DNA of 64,000 bases, from assembly GCF_018070075.1 (NCBI RefSeq), contig NZ_JAGPXE010000012.1:62001-126000 (forward strand), given 5' to 3'. The DNA is from Saccharopolyspora endophytica (GTDB lineage Bacteria > Actinomycetota > Actinomycetes > Mycobacteriales > Pseudonocardiaceae). Within the stretch, counting starts at the first letter, position 1, and every line of letters begins with the position of its first letter. The notes under the pieces are model-generated. The model was not told the DNA's origin, did no database searches, and was given only the letters and a program-made list of their open reading frames with translations. Positions 1 to 7,892 of the stretch are shown one piece after another. Made by a program: the position numbers and the translations under genes.

Positions 1-369
1 GGCCAGCCAGTCCACGACGACGGTCTCCAGCTCGGTGCAGGCCGGGCTCGTCGCCCACACCATCCCCTGCACGCCGAGACCGCTGGAGAGCAGGTCACCG
101 AGGATCGACGGGCCGCTCGAATTGGCCGGGAAGTAGGCGAAGAACCCCGGGTGCTGCCAGTGCGTCACACCCGGCAGCAGGATCTCGTCGAGGTCCCGCA
201 GGACCTGGTCGAAGTCCTCGCCCCGTTCCGGCGGATGAGCGGGGAGCGCGTCCCGCACCTCCCCCGGCCCCACCTGCGAGCGCACCGGGAACGACTCGAT
301 CCCCGCCCGGTAGTCCGCGATCCAGTCCACGACCTGCTTGCCGACCCGCCGGAACTCCTCCGGCGACAT
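1..369 (-). CDS. Pyridoxal-dependent aromatic amino acid decarboxylase (3'-truncated by window edge)
   Basis: N-terminal 123 codons of a group II PLP decarboxylase (DOPA/tryptophan decarboxylase family); the rest lies outside the window. Visible family hallmarks are the start MSPEEFRRVGKQVVDWIADY, the block THWQHPGFFAYFPANSS that lines the substrate pocket, and GVQGMVWATSPACTELE. The PLP-binding lysine is beyond the edge, so activity cannot be judged. The start is the ATG at 369. It is the last gene of a same-strand run that begins with the corrin operon and includes the toxin-antitoxin pair, 40 bp after the PIN gene. Family members decarboxylate aromatic L-amino acids to amines; the substrate here is unknown. 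Confidence 0.88.
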   Translation of the reverse strand, partial: MSPEEFRRVGKQVVDWIADYRAGIESFPVRSQVGPGEVRDALPAHPPERGEDFDQVLRDLDEILLPGVTHWQHPGFFAYFPANSSGPSILGDLLSSGLGVQGMVWATSPACTELETVVVDWLA

Positions 370-409
370 GTCACCACCCACCCGACCAACCCTGCCACCC
401 CGCACGCGA

Positions 410-976
410 TCAGCAAGAGCCGCCGAAGCGTTCGGTGTGGCACAGGCGCGCGAACTGCGGACATCCGTTCCCGCAGTTGCCCAGCGCGATGAGCAGATCC
501 TCGACCGAACGCGGATCTCGTCGATAACGCGAGACCTGCCGCGTCAGCCCCCTCGTCACAGCGGCCGGATCCAGGTCGTAGAGGTCGAGGAAGAACTCGT
601 CCTGGTCCATCACCGCGATGTCGTAGCACTCCACGGCGGACGCGGGGAAGTCACGCACGTTCTCGGTCACGATGGCCTCGGCGTTGCCGCGAACCGCCGC
701 CGCGAGGACGTGCCGATCCTTCGGATCGTTGGTCATCCCCCGGATCAGGTCCTCGTAACCGTCGACGTCCGCTCCTGGGAAGTGGGTCCGCATCTGCGCG
801 ATCCGGTGCTCCACCGATTCGGGAACCACACCGGCGCGGACCAGCGAACCGCGCAACTCGTCCAGGATGTCCCTGGACCACAGCGGACGGAACGCGTTCT
901 CCTCGGCAATGCTGAGGAGCGCGTCGCACACGAGCGGCTTGAACAGCACGCACGTGTCGAGGAGGGCACGGATCAT
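410..976 (-). CDS. PIN-domain toxin of a type II toxin-antitoxin pair
   Basis: A 188-residue PIN-domain protein, presumed Mg2+-dependent ribonuclease. Visible acidic positions: Asp7 in RALLDTCVLF, the Glu of the LWSRDILDEL block, and the Asp of the conserved NDPKDRHVLAAAV block; AIVTENVRDFP gives the late acidic residues. It matches the actinobacterial PIN_3-type subgroup normally paired with an HTH antitoxin. The gene begins 9 bp after the antitoxin stop, the usual antitoxin-first order. Toxicity and RNA target are inferred from the family. Confidence 0.85.
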   Translation of the reverse strand: MIRALLDTCVLFKPLVCDALLSIAEENAFRPLWSRDILDELRGSLVRAGVVPESVEHRIAQMRTHFPGADVDGYEDLIRGMTNDPKDRHVLAAAVRGNAEAIVTENVRDFPASAVECYDIAVMDQDEFFLDLYDLDPAAVTRGLTRQVSRYRRDPRSVEDLLIALGNCGNGCPQFARLCHTERFGGSC

Positions 977-985
977 CGGTGGCGG

Positions 986-1471
986 TCAGGCTTCCTCTTC
1001 CGGGACCGATCGACGCTCGGCCTTGGCATCGGGCGGCACGTCGTAGACGCCACCGGCTTCGGACACCCGGACCATCTCGTCGAGACCGGCGGCACGGGCT
1101 CGACGGGCACGCTCTTGGTAGGCCAGCAGGTCGTCCAGCCTGATCCTGCGGTGCCGACCGGGTTGTTCGTACGGGATCTCACCCGCTTCGAGCAGCCTGA
1201 CCAGCGTCGGACGGGAGATTCCGAGCATCTCGGCCGCCTCGCCGGTGGTCAGGACGGTGTGGCGCGGAGCGACCGTGATGGCCATCCCGCGCGACAGGGC
1301 GAGCACCACGTCGTGCAGCACGTCGTAGAGCTCGTCAGGCAGATCGATCCTGGTGCCGTCCCGGGCGATCAGCGCCGGAGCCGAGCGCTGCTCGTCCAGC
1401 GCGCGCAACAGCCCCAACAGCTCGTCGGCCCTGGCCGGCGGCAGTACCGTGCGTTGCTCCGTCCCCTCCAT
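986..1471 (-). CDS. HTH (excisionase/MerR-like) antitoxin
   Basis: About 161 residues. The middle carries an excisionase-type winged HTH: VLTTGEAAEMLGISRPTLVR followed by LLEAGEIPYEQPGRHRRIRL. The N-terminal half is probably a dimerisation region and the acidic C-terminal tail (VPPDAKAERRSVPEEEA) is a plausible toxin-masking segment. I chose the ATG at 1471; a GTG three codons upstream is also open and neither has a strong Shine-Dalgarno. It precedes the PIN gene by 9 bp. Autoregulation is expected for such antitoxins, and a tandem motif just upstream could be its operator. Confidence 0.8.
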   Translation of the reverse strand: MEGTEQRTVLPPARADELLGLLRALDEQRSAPALIARDGTRIDLPDELYDVLHDVVLALSRGMAITVAPRHTVLTTGEAAEMLGISRPTLVRLLEAGEIPYEQPGRHRRIRLDDLLAYQERARRARAAGLDEMVRVSEAGGVYDVPPDAKAERRSVPEEEA

Positions 1472-1488
1472 GACCACCACATTAGCAG

Positions 1489-1510
1489 CGAAACGAACAA
1501 AACGAAAACG
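1489..1510 (-). promoter_or_regulatory. Tandem CGTTT motif, candidate antitoxin operator
   Basis: On the minus strand, between the ferredoxin stop and the antitoxin start, the DNA reads as iterated CGTTTT, CGTTTT, GTT, CGTTT. This AT-rich run is out of character for the region and sits about 18 bases upstream of the antitoxin start. Direct repeats here are where an autoregulating HTH antitoxin could bind. That role is inferred from position only. Confidence 0.35.
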
Positions 1511-1693
1511 CTAGCGCAGGAGGTCGATGGCGTCTCTGGGGCAGATCTCGACGCATTCCCCGCAGGAGGTGCAGGCTTCTGCGAGGACGTACGGGCGGCC
1601 CGGGGCCGGGCGGAGGGCGTGTTCCGGGCAGGTGAGCAGGCACGCGCCGCAGGCGGTGCAGGCGTCGGTGATGGTCAGCGGGTCAACGGACAT
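1511..1693 (-). CDS. Small 2[4Fe-4S] ferredoxin
   Basis: A 60-residue ferredoxin with two complete CxxCxxCxxxCP motifs: Cys12, 15, 18, 22 and Cys41, 44, 47, 51. The start is the ATG at 1693, which overlaps the end of the cbiG-cobJ fusion by 11 bp, so the two are probably translated together. It is presumably an electron donor. Placement at the end of the corrin genes suggests a redox step of cobalamin synthesis (for example cobalt reduction before adenosylation), but the partner is not shown by the sequence. Confidence 0.88.
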   Translation of the reverse strand: MSVDPLTITDACTACGACLLTCPEHALRPAPGRPYVLAEACTSCGECVEICPRDAIDLLR

Positions 1694-3440
1694 CGCCCGC
1701 CATCCAGCGGTAGCCGCGCGGGGTGACCATCCGGCGACCGACCACAGCGGACTGCGAGGAGCCGACGACGACCGTGGTGAACATGTCCACGTCGGCCGGG
1801 TCGAACTCGTCGATCGAGGCGCACCAGACCTTCTGGTCCGCGCGGCTGGCCTGGCGGACCGCGCCGACCGGGGTCGTCGCAGGGCGGTGCTCGGCGAGGA
1901 TCTCCAGGGCACGGCCCAGCTGCCAGTGGCGCTGCACCGAACGCGGGTTGTAGAAGCAGACCACCAGGTCGCCCTCGGCGGCGGCGCGGACCCGGCGCTC
2001 GATCATCTCCCACGGGGTGTGCAGGTCGGACAGGCTGATCAGCGCGTGGTCGTGGCCGAGCGGGGCGCCCAGCAGCGCCGACGCCGACAACGCGGCGGTC
2101 ACGCCCGGCACGCCGACGACCTCGATGTCCACGTCCGCCTTCTCCAGCGCCGGGCTGGCCATCGCGTACACGCCCGCGTCGCCGGAACCGATCAGCGCGA
2201 CCGCGCGGCCCTGCTTGGCCAGCTCCACCGCCTCGGCCGCGCGGGCCTCCTCGGCGCCCAGACCGGTGGCGCGCTCCTCGGTGCCGGGCCGCAGCAGGTG
2301 TCGGACCTGGTCGAGGTACTGGTCGAGGCCGACGACCACCGACGCGCGGCGCAGCTCGGCGTCGGCGCGCGGCGTGCGCAGGTCGGGGGCACCGGGCCCG
2401 ATGCCGACGATGGCGAGCCTGCCGCGCGGGCTGATCCGGGCGGCGGCGACGGTGACGTTGTCACCCTTGATCTTGTCCGCGACCAGCTCGACCGGGGCGC
2501 CGTAGGCGAGCTCGTCGGCGGCGTGCAGCGCGGAGGCCTCGGCGACGCTGGGCGTACCGACCTCCTCGCGCACGACCTCGCTCGGGTTGGGCACCTCCAC
2601 GCCGGCCAGCACCTCGGCCGGGTAGGTCAGCAGGGACAGCTCGTCGCCGCCGTCCTTGGAGTGCCAGAAGCCCAAGTCCTGCACCGCGTCGAGGATGCCG
2701 GCCTCGTCGGCCTTGAGGTCGACGCTGGCGAAGGCGCGGATGGCGCGCGGATCCAGGCCGTGCTCGCTGTCGAGGCGGGCGATGGTCTCGGCGACCGCGG
2801 TGCGCGACACGCCGCGCGCGGAGCCGACCCCGACGACCAGCGTGCGCGGGACGAGGCGCAGCGTGCGCTCCTCGTCCTCGGTCGGGCGGCGGTCGTCGAT
2901 CACCACCGTCCACTGCGGGTTCGCGACGTCGGCGCCGACGTTGGGCGGCAGCGCCGGGAGCGGGAAGCCGTGCGGGTTGACCAGCCGGACCGGTTCGCCG
3001 TCGAGGATCGCGACGCCGCAGGACGGCAGGTCACCGTCGACGGTGGCGTCGAGCTGCTCGACGAGCTCGTCGAGCGCGGTGGTGCCGGTGGAGTCGGTGG
3101 CCGTGGTGATCACCGGGGTGCAGCCGAAGACGTCGGCGACCTGCTCGGCCAGCGCGTTCGCGCCGCCGCCGTGACCTCCGGTCAGGGCGATGGCGAAGCG
3201 CTGCGCCTCGTCGACGCTGACGATGCCGGGATCGGTGTGCTTGTCCTGCAACAGCGGCGCGACCAGCCGGATCGTGGCGCCGCTGGCCAGGAAGAACACG
3301 GCGGCGTCGAGGTGGTCCCAGAGGCGTCGGACGGCCGGTCCGATCGGACCGTCGGCGACCAGGGCCTCCGGCCCCAGCCGTCCGGCGAGTTCGGCGGCCG
3401 CCCGCCGTCCCGCCGCGGTCACCGCGAACAGACCGATCAC
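1683..3440 (-). CDS. cobJ: CbiG-CobJ fusion: cobalt-precorrin-5A hydrolase / precorrin-3B C17-methyltransferase
   Basis: A 585-residue bifunctional corrin enzyme. Residues 1 to about 335 are CbiG-like: N-terminal LASGATIRLVAPLL, TGGHGGGANALAEQ, and the C-terminal CbiG block VVGVGSARGVS. From about residue 341 a CobJ/CbiH SAM methyltransferase begins with RLAIVGIGPGAPDL, followed by GSGDAGVYAMASPALE and VPGVTAALSASALLGAPLGH. CobJ methylates C17 and contracts the ring; CbiG opens the delta-lactone and releases the C2 fragment in the cobalt-early branch. Start is a GTG with GGGGAG upstream. A 151-bp gap separates it from cobL, so it may have its own promoter. Such fusions are known in actinobacteria. 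Confidence 0.93.
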   Translation of the reverse strand: MIGLFAVTAAGRRAAAELAGRLGPEALVADGPIGPAVRRLWDHLDAAVFFLASGATIRLVAPLLQDKHTDPGIVSVDEAQRFAIALTGGHGGGANALAEQVADVFGCTPVITTATDSTGTTALDELVEQLDATVDGDLPSCGVAILDGEPVRLVNPHGFPLPALPPNVGADVANPQWTVVIDDRRPTEDEERTLRLVPRTLVVGVGSARGVSRTAVAETIARLDSEHGLDPRAIRAFASVDLKADEAGILDAVQDLGFWHSKDGGDELSLLTYPAEVLAGVEVPNPSEVVREEVGTPSVAEASALHAADELAYGAPVELVADKIKGDNVTVAAARISPRGRLAIVGIGPGAPDLRTPRADAELRRASVVVGLDQYLDQVRHLLRPGTEERATGLGAEEARAAEAVELAKQGRAVALIGSGDAGVYAMASPALEKADVDIEVVGVPGVTAALSASALLGAPLGHDHALISLSDLHTPWEMIERRVRAAAEGDLVVCFYNPRSVQRHWQLGRALEILAEHRPATTPVGAVRQASRADQKVWCASIDEFDPADVDMFTTVVVGSSQSAVVGRRMVTPRGYRWMAGDVR

Positions 3441-3591
3441 TGCTACTCCCCTATTCGTCGTGCCATGCCCGGATCGGGTGAAAACACCCTACGACACTCC
3501 CGGACGGGCGATTGTGGCCCGAACCGCCCATGATCGATACCCGTTTCGCCTGGTCAGATCGGACCGAAACCGCCCGCTGGCCGGCGAGGGA

Positions 3592-4791
3592 TCACGCCTT
3601 CCTGCGACCGGAGATGAGGACCACAGGGTTGGCCGCCTCCAGCCGGGAGGAGCCATCCGGGAGTTCCGCCAAGCGGGATGCCGCGAGCTGGACGCCCTCG
3701 ACCTCGTAGCCCGCCGAGCGCAGCGTCTCGCGGGTCGGCCCCACTCGGTCCAGGGCCGCCAGGGCGACCACGACGCGGGTGGCTCCGGCGTGGGCGCAGG
3801 AGGTGACGACCTCGTTGCCACCGCCTCCCACGAAGATCGAGTCCGGCTTGGGCAGCTCGCGCAGCGCCTGCGGGGCCTTGCCCTCCTCGATGCGCACGTC
3901 AACGCCGTGACCTGCGGCGTTGGTGACCATCCGGACGACTTGGGCCTCGTCGGACTCGATCGCGATGGTCGCCGCGCCCATCCGGGCGCACTCCACCGCC
4001 ACCGAACCCGAGCCGGCGCCGACGTCCCAGACCAGCGTGCCGGGACGCGGCGCGAGCTTGGCCAACGCCACCGCGCGCACCTCGGCCTTGGTGATCATGC
4101 CGTCGCGGTGCGAGAACTCGTCCTCCGACAGCGCCCAGCCGGTGGCCGGCGGAACCGGCTCGCCACCGGCGATCCAGCCGCGCGAGGGCACCTCGTCGGC
4201 GTCCGCCAGGCACAGCACCACGTTCGGCTCGAACCAGCTGCGCTTGGCCGCGTCCGCCGGGTCGATGGTCACCACCGACTCGTTCGGCCCGCCCAGGTCC
4301 TCACCGACGATCATGGTGCGCCGCCAGCCGGCCAGCCCCGACGCGATCTGCGCCGGACCCGACTTCGGCGCGGTCAGCACCGCAACCGCCGGGCGCGCCC
4401 GGCACACGTTGATCGCCGCGCCCAGGTCACGCCCGTGGGCGCTGACCACCACGACGTCGTCCCAGGACCGGCCCGCGCGCGCCATCAGCCGCTGCACGCT
4501 GGAGGTCGCGGGCAGCACCGCGCACCGCACGCCGCGCTCGCGCAGCGCGCGCACGGCGCCGAAGAACCCCGGATCGCCGGAGGCCAGCACCACGCCCTGC
4601 TCGTCCCCGGACAGCGCGGACAGCGCGTTCAAAGCCGGTTCCAGAGGACCCAGTTCGAGTCGTTTCGCCTGGTCGGGGGCATGCGCGTCGAGGTGCCGCT
4701 TACCTCCCACGACCAGTCGCGCCTGCTTCAAAGCCTCGGCACCACCCGGCGGCAGCGTTGCCCCGTCGACCCCGATCACCGTGACTGCCAC
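3592..4791 (-). CDS. cobL: Precorrin-6Y C5,15-methyltransferase (decarboxylating), CbiE-CbiT fusion
   Basis: About 399 residues with two modules. The N-terminal half is a CbiE-type tetrapyrrole methylase (ASGDPGFFGAVRAL, VVVSAHGRDL). The C-terminal half is CbiT with linker FSHRDGMITKAEVRAVALAK and SAM motif WDVGAGSGSVAVE. It methylates C5 and C15 and decarboxylates the C12 acetate. The frame stays open upstream, but the start VAVTVIGVDG (GTG at 4791) fits the domain boundary, has GAGG about 8 bases upstream, and overlaps the end of cbiD by 16 bp, suggesting translational coupling. Confidence 0.93.
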   Translation of the reverse strand: MAVTVIGVDGATLPPGGAEALKQARLVVGGKRHLDAHAPDQAKRLELGPLEPALNALSALSGDEQGVVLASGDPGFFGAVRALRERGVRCAVLPATSSVQRLMARAGRSWDDVVVVSAHGRDLGAAINVCRARPAVAVLTAPKSGPAQIASGLAGWRRTMIVGEDLGGPNESVVTIDPADAAKRSWFEPNVVLCLADADEVPSRGWIAGGEPVPPATGWALSEDEFSHRDGMITKAEVRAVALAKLAPRPGTLVWDVGAGSGSVAVECARMGAATIAIESDEAQVVRMVTNAAGHGVDVRIEEGKAPQALRELPKPDSIFVGGGGNEVVTSCAHAGATRVVVALAALDRVGPTRETLRSAGYEVEGVQLAASRLAELPDGSSRLEAANPVVLISGRRKA

Positions 4792-5939
4792 GTCACCCAC
4801 CTCGCCTCGGTGGCCGCGACCACGTGCTCTCCCTCGAAGTCGACCATGGCGACCCGAACACGCAGCTTGCGACCGCACTCCTCGCTGAACCGCTCCAATA
4901 CTGCTGCCACCAGGTCGCACAACCGGTGCGCACACGCCGAGAAGTAGTCACCGCGCTGCCACACCTCGTACGCGCGGCGGGCGGTGGCGGCCTCGCTGAC
5001 CTCGGTCACGTCGTGCTCGCTGCCGCCGAACTCCGCGGTCAGCCGCCCCAGCAGTCCGGTGTCCACCTTGGACCGCGTGTAGTGGGTCATGACGACGCCG
5101 GAGGCGAGCTTGGTGAGCTTGCCGATCATGCCGACGAACACGAGCTCGTCCAGCCCGTGCTCCACGGCCCTGCGCACGGCGGCGCCGGTGAAGTCGCCGA
5201 CCTCGATGAAGGCCACCTCGGGCTCGTCGGGCAGCAGCCGCATCGCGACCCGCTCGGTGCGCCCGCCGGTGGACAGCACGGCCACCCGGCCCTGCTGCGC
5301 GGACAGCACCGACACCGCCTGCTCGACGCTGGAGCGCCACGAGGCGGTGGAGAACGGCCGGACGATGCCGGTGGTGCCGAGGATCGAGATGCCGCCGAAG
5401 ATGCCCAGCCGCCGGTTGGTGGTCTTGTAGGCCATCTTCTCGCCGCCGGGCACGGTGATCGTGACGTCCGCGCCGCGCTCGCCGAGCACCTCGCGCACGG
5501 CGTCGCCGATCATCTGCCGCGGCACCGGGTTGATCGCCGGACCACCGACCTCCAGGCCCAGACCGGGCTTGGTGACGGTCCCGACGCCCTCGCCGCCGTG
5601 CAGCAGGACCTGGCCGTCCTCGCGAGGCACGACGCTGACCGTCAGCCGGGCGCCGTGCGTGACGTCGGGGTCGTCGCCCGCGTCCTTGACGACCACGGCG
5701 GTCGCCGGTTCGGCGCTGCCGGAGTCGACCTGGAACCGGCGGCGCTTGCCGTCCGGGAAGCCGATGTCCACGGTGGCCGGGAGCTCCCCGGTGACCAGCA
5801 GTTCGGCTGCCGCTCGGGCCGCCGCTGCGGAGCAGGCCCCGGTGGTGAAACCGGTGCGCAGCGCCTTGGGCCGGACCTTCGCGGTGCGCGGGAGGTCCGG
5901 CTCGCGCAGCGGCGGCTGCGGATCACTCTGACTGCTCAT
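4776..5939 (-). CDS. cbiD: Cobalt-precorrin-5B C1-methyltransferase
   Basis: A 387-residue CbiD with the signature LRTGFTTGACSAAAARAA near residue 25, the glycine-rich GEGVGTVTKPGLGL block, GGISILGTTGIVRPFS, and a C-terminal FVGMIGKLTKLASG segment. CbiD methylates C1 in the cobalt-early (anaerobic) branch. The upstream-open frame is low-complexity Arg/Pro antisense of cobM; the ATG at 5939 (MSSQSDPQPP) is the sensible start and overlaps cobM by 17 bp. It co-occurs with the aerobic-type chelatase CobN at 21-25 kb, a hybrid gene set common in actinobacteria. Confidence 0.93.
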   Translation of the reverse strand: MSSQSDPQPPLREPDLPRTAKVRPKALRTGFTTGACSAAAARAAAELLVTGELPATVDIGFPDGKRRRFQVDSGSAEPATAVVVKDAGDDPDVTHGARLTVSVVPREDGQVLLHGGEGVGTVTKPGLGLEVGGPAINPVPRQMIGDAVREVLGERGADVTITVPGGEKMAYKTTNRRLGIFGGISILGTTGIVRPFSTASWRSSVEQAVSVLSAQQGRVAVLSTGGRTERVAMRLLPDEPEVAFIEVGDFTGAAVRRAVEHGLDELVFVGMIGKLTKLASGVVMTHYTRSKVDTGLLGRLTAEFGGSEHDVTEVSEAATARRAYEVWQRGDYFSACAHRLCDLVAAVLERFSEECGRKLRVRVAMVDFEGEHVVAATEARWVTWQSR

Positions 5940-7161
5940 CCGGCTTCGCCGCGGGCTTGCGCTTGGCAGACTGCTTGTTCTTCGCCGTGTTCGGCTTGGC
6001 CGGGGCCTTGCGCTTGGTCGAGCCGGACTTCGCCGCCCCGGTCGACTTGCGCGTGGTGCCGGTGGTGGCGGTGGCCTGCGCGGTCGTGGTGCTCGACGGC
6101 GCCGACTCCTGCTGCGGCGCAACGGGTTCGGGATCGGCTGGTTCCTCGGCGAACAGCTGCGACTGCGATTCGTCGACCTGCGGGATCGGGATCGAGCGGT
6201 TGGCGCCGAAACGCGCTGCGCCGCGCGCGGTCTCCTGCCAGTCGCGCACGGCCCACCACGCCGCGTCGGACTCGCGGAGCTTGGCGGCCTCGGACTCCTT
6301 GATCTTGGCGGAGTCGGGCTCCTCGGGCTGCTCGCGCGGCTTCTCGACGCGGCGGACGGAGCGCTCGGCGCGCAGCGCGCGACGGGCTTCCTTGTCGGCC
6401 TTGCGGTAGGTGTGGAAGTGGCCCGCGTGGTAGAGGTGCGAGCGGGTGCCGCCCGCGGTGAGGCCCTTGCCGATGATGAACAGCGTGTGCCGCCACAGCT
6501 TGTGCTTCTTGCAGTCGGCTTCGAGCTCGCCGAGCGTGCTGCGCACCAGCAGTTCGTCCGGCCAGGTCACCTTGTAGGCCACCAGCACCGGCGTGTCGTC
6601 CGGGTAGCCGCCCGCGCGCAGCTCCTCGACCAGCTGGCCGGTCCGCGCGGCGGACAGGAACAGCGCCATCGTGGTGCCGTGCTTGGCGAACTCGCGCACC
6701 TTCTCGCCGTCGGGCATCGGCGTCTTGCCGCCCTCCAGGCGGGTCAGCACCAGCGACTGCGCGACCTCGGGGACGGTCAGCTCGCGGCCGATCGCCGCCG
6801 CTGCGGCGGAGAAGGCGGGAACGCCGGGGACGATCTCCACCTCGACGTTCATCCGGACCGCGGCGTCGTACTGCTCCTGGACCGCACCCCACAGCGACGG
6901 GTCACCGGAGTGCACGCGCGCGACGTTGAGCTTGTCGCGCTCGGCGCGCCGGTAGATCTCCACCGCGTGCTCGTGGGTGAGCCGGGAGGAGTCGACGAGC
7001 TCGGCATCGGAGCGGGCGTGCTCCTGCACGCACTCCGGCGTGACCAGGCTCGCGGCCCAGACCACGATGTCGGCTTCGGCGATTCGCTTGGCACCGCGGA
7101 CCGTGATCAGGTCGGCCGCGCCGGGTCCGGCGCCGATGAACGAGATCCGGCCAGTCACCAT
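5923..7161 (-). CDS. cobM: Precorrin-4 C11-methyltransferase with a long basic C-terminal extension
   Basis: Residues 1 to about 255 are a standard CobM/CbiF SAM methyltransferase: RISFIGAGPGAADLITVRG, ARVHSGDPSLWGAVQEQYDA, VPGVPAFSAAAAAIG. It adds the C11 methyl group of the corrin ring. The enzyme is usually about 250-260 residues; here about 155 extra residues follow. They contain a Trp-containing block (AAWWAVRDWQETARGAARFG), an acidic Pro/Gln stretch and a final Lys/Ala/Thr-rich tail resembling histone-like linkers. The tail's role is unknown. The start overlaps the cobI stop by 7 bp. Confidence 0.93.
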   Translation of the reverse strand: MVTGRISFIGAGPGAADLITVRGAKRIAEADIVVWAASLVTPECVQEHARSDAELVDSSRLTHEHAVEIYRRAERDKLNVARVHSGDPSLWGAVQEQYDAAVRMNVEVEIVPGVPAFSAAAAAIGRELTVPEVAQSLVLTRLEGGKTPMPDGEKVREFAKHGTTMALFLSAARTGQLVEELRAGGYPDDTPVLVAYKVTWPDELLVRSTLGELEADCKKHKLWRHTLFIIGKGLTAGGTRSHLYHAGHFHTYRKADKEARRALRAERSVRRVEKPREQPEEPDSAKIKESEAAKLRESDAAWWAVRDWQETARGAARFGANRSIPIPQVDESQSQLFAEEPADPEPVAPQQESAPSSTTTAQATATTGTTRKSTGAAKSGSTKRKAPAKPNTAKNKQSAKRKPAAKPDEQSE

Positions 7162-7892
7162 TGCTCTCCTCTTCCGCCTCGGGGTGGCAGCACTACCACT
7201 GTCGACAAGTAAGGCGCATCGTCCACATCGGACACTTCAGCAAGCGGTAGTACCCGCGCATCCGGCGTGCCCAGGTGCTCGGCGTAGACCGAGCGGTCCA
7301 GAGCTCCGCAGTCGTCGATCGCCTCGCGCAGCTCACCCAGGCGTCGCCCGCCTTTGTAGGCAACGACCGTACCGCGCGCTCGCAACGCCTCCCGCAGCGC
7401 GGTGACATCCCGCAGCATGGGAATCACGGTGAGTTGCTCCGAGCCCTCGGTGAGCGCGATGCCCGCTTGCGACGCGGTCGCCTGCATCGCGGTGATACCG
7501 GGCACCGTCACGATCTCGACCTCGGTCAACAGCTCCGCGACGGCCGCTGCCAGATAGCTGAACGTCGAGTACACGGCGGGGTCGCCCAAGGTGGCGAAGA
7601 CCACCGTGCCGCCCTGATCACGCAGTCGCTTCGCGACGGTCTCGGCCGCGTCGTCCCAGTGCCTGCGCCGCCGTTCCTGCGGCCCGTCGACCGGGTCGGC
7701 GAGCGCGAACACCAGCCGCTGCACCCGCTCGTCGGAGCCCAGGTGCGCGCGCACGACGGCCTCCGCGCGGCCCTGCTCGTCGGGCGCGAGGACGGGCACG
7801 TACACCGTGTCGGCCTCGCGCATCTCGCGCAGCGCGGCCAGGGTCAGCATTTCGGGATCGCCGGGGCCGACCCCGACACCGACGAGTCTCAT
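7155..7892 (-). CDS. cobI: Precorrin-2 C20-methyltransferase
   Basis: A 245-residue tetrapyrrole methylase beginning MRLVGVGVGPGDPEMLTLAA, with ATLGDPAVYSTFSYLA and VPGITAMQATASQAGIAL, all typical of CobI/CbiL. It converts precorrin-2 to precorrin-3A. The frame extends upstream, but the ATG at 7892 starts exactly at the family N terminus and overlaps the cobB stop in an ATGA arrangement. Fourth-to-last step order in the operon is cobB-cobI-cobM. Confidence 0.94.
   Translation of the reverse strand: MRLVGVGVGPGDPEMLTLAALREMREADTVYVPVLAPDEQGRAEAVVRAHLGSDERVQRLVFALADPVDGPQERRRRHWDDAAETVAKRLRDQGGTVVFATLGDPAVYSTFSYLAAAVAELLTEVEIVTVPGITAMQATASQAGIALTEGSEQLTVIPMLRDVTALREALRARGTVVAYKGGRRLGELREAIDDCGALDRSVYAEHLGTPDARVLPLAEVSDVDDAPYLSTVVVLPPRGGRGEQW

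Noticed and set aside
6100-6125. QSQLF in the CobM tail as a beta-clamp-binding motif
   Set aside because: A five-residue resemblance in a low-complexity acidic segment is too weak, and a link between CobM and replication has no support.
1527-6302. Three long plus-strand open frames opposite cbiG-cobJ, cobL and cbiD
   Set aside because: Same GC-bias shadowing; composition is Arg/Asp/Gln/Gly repeats and the opposite strand carries clear corrin enzymes with overlapping starts and stops.
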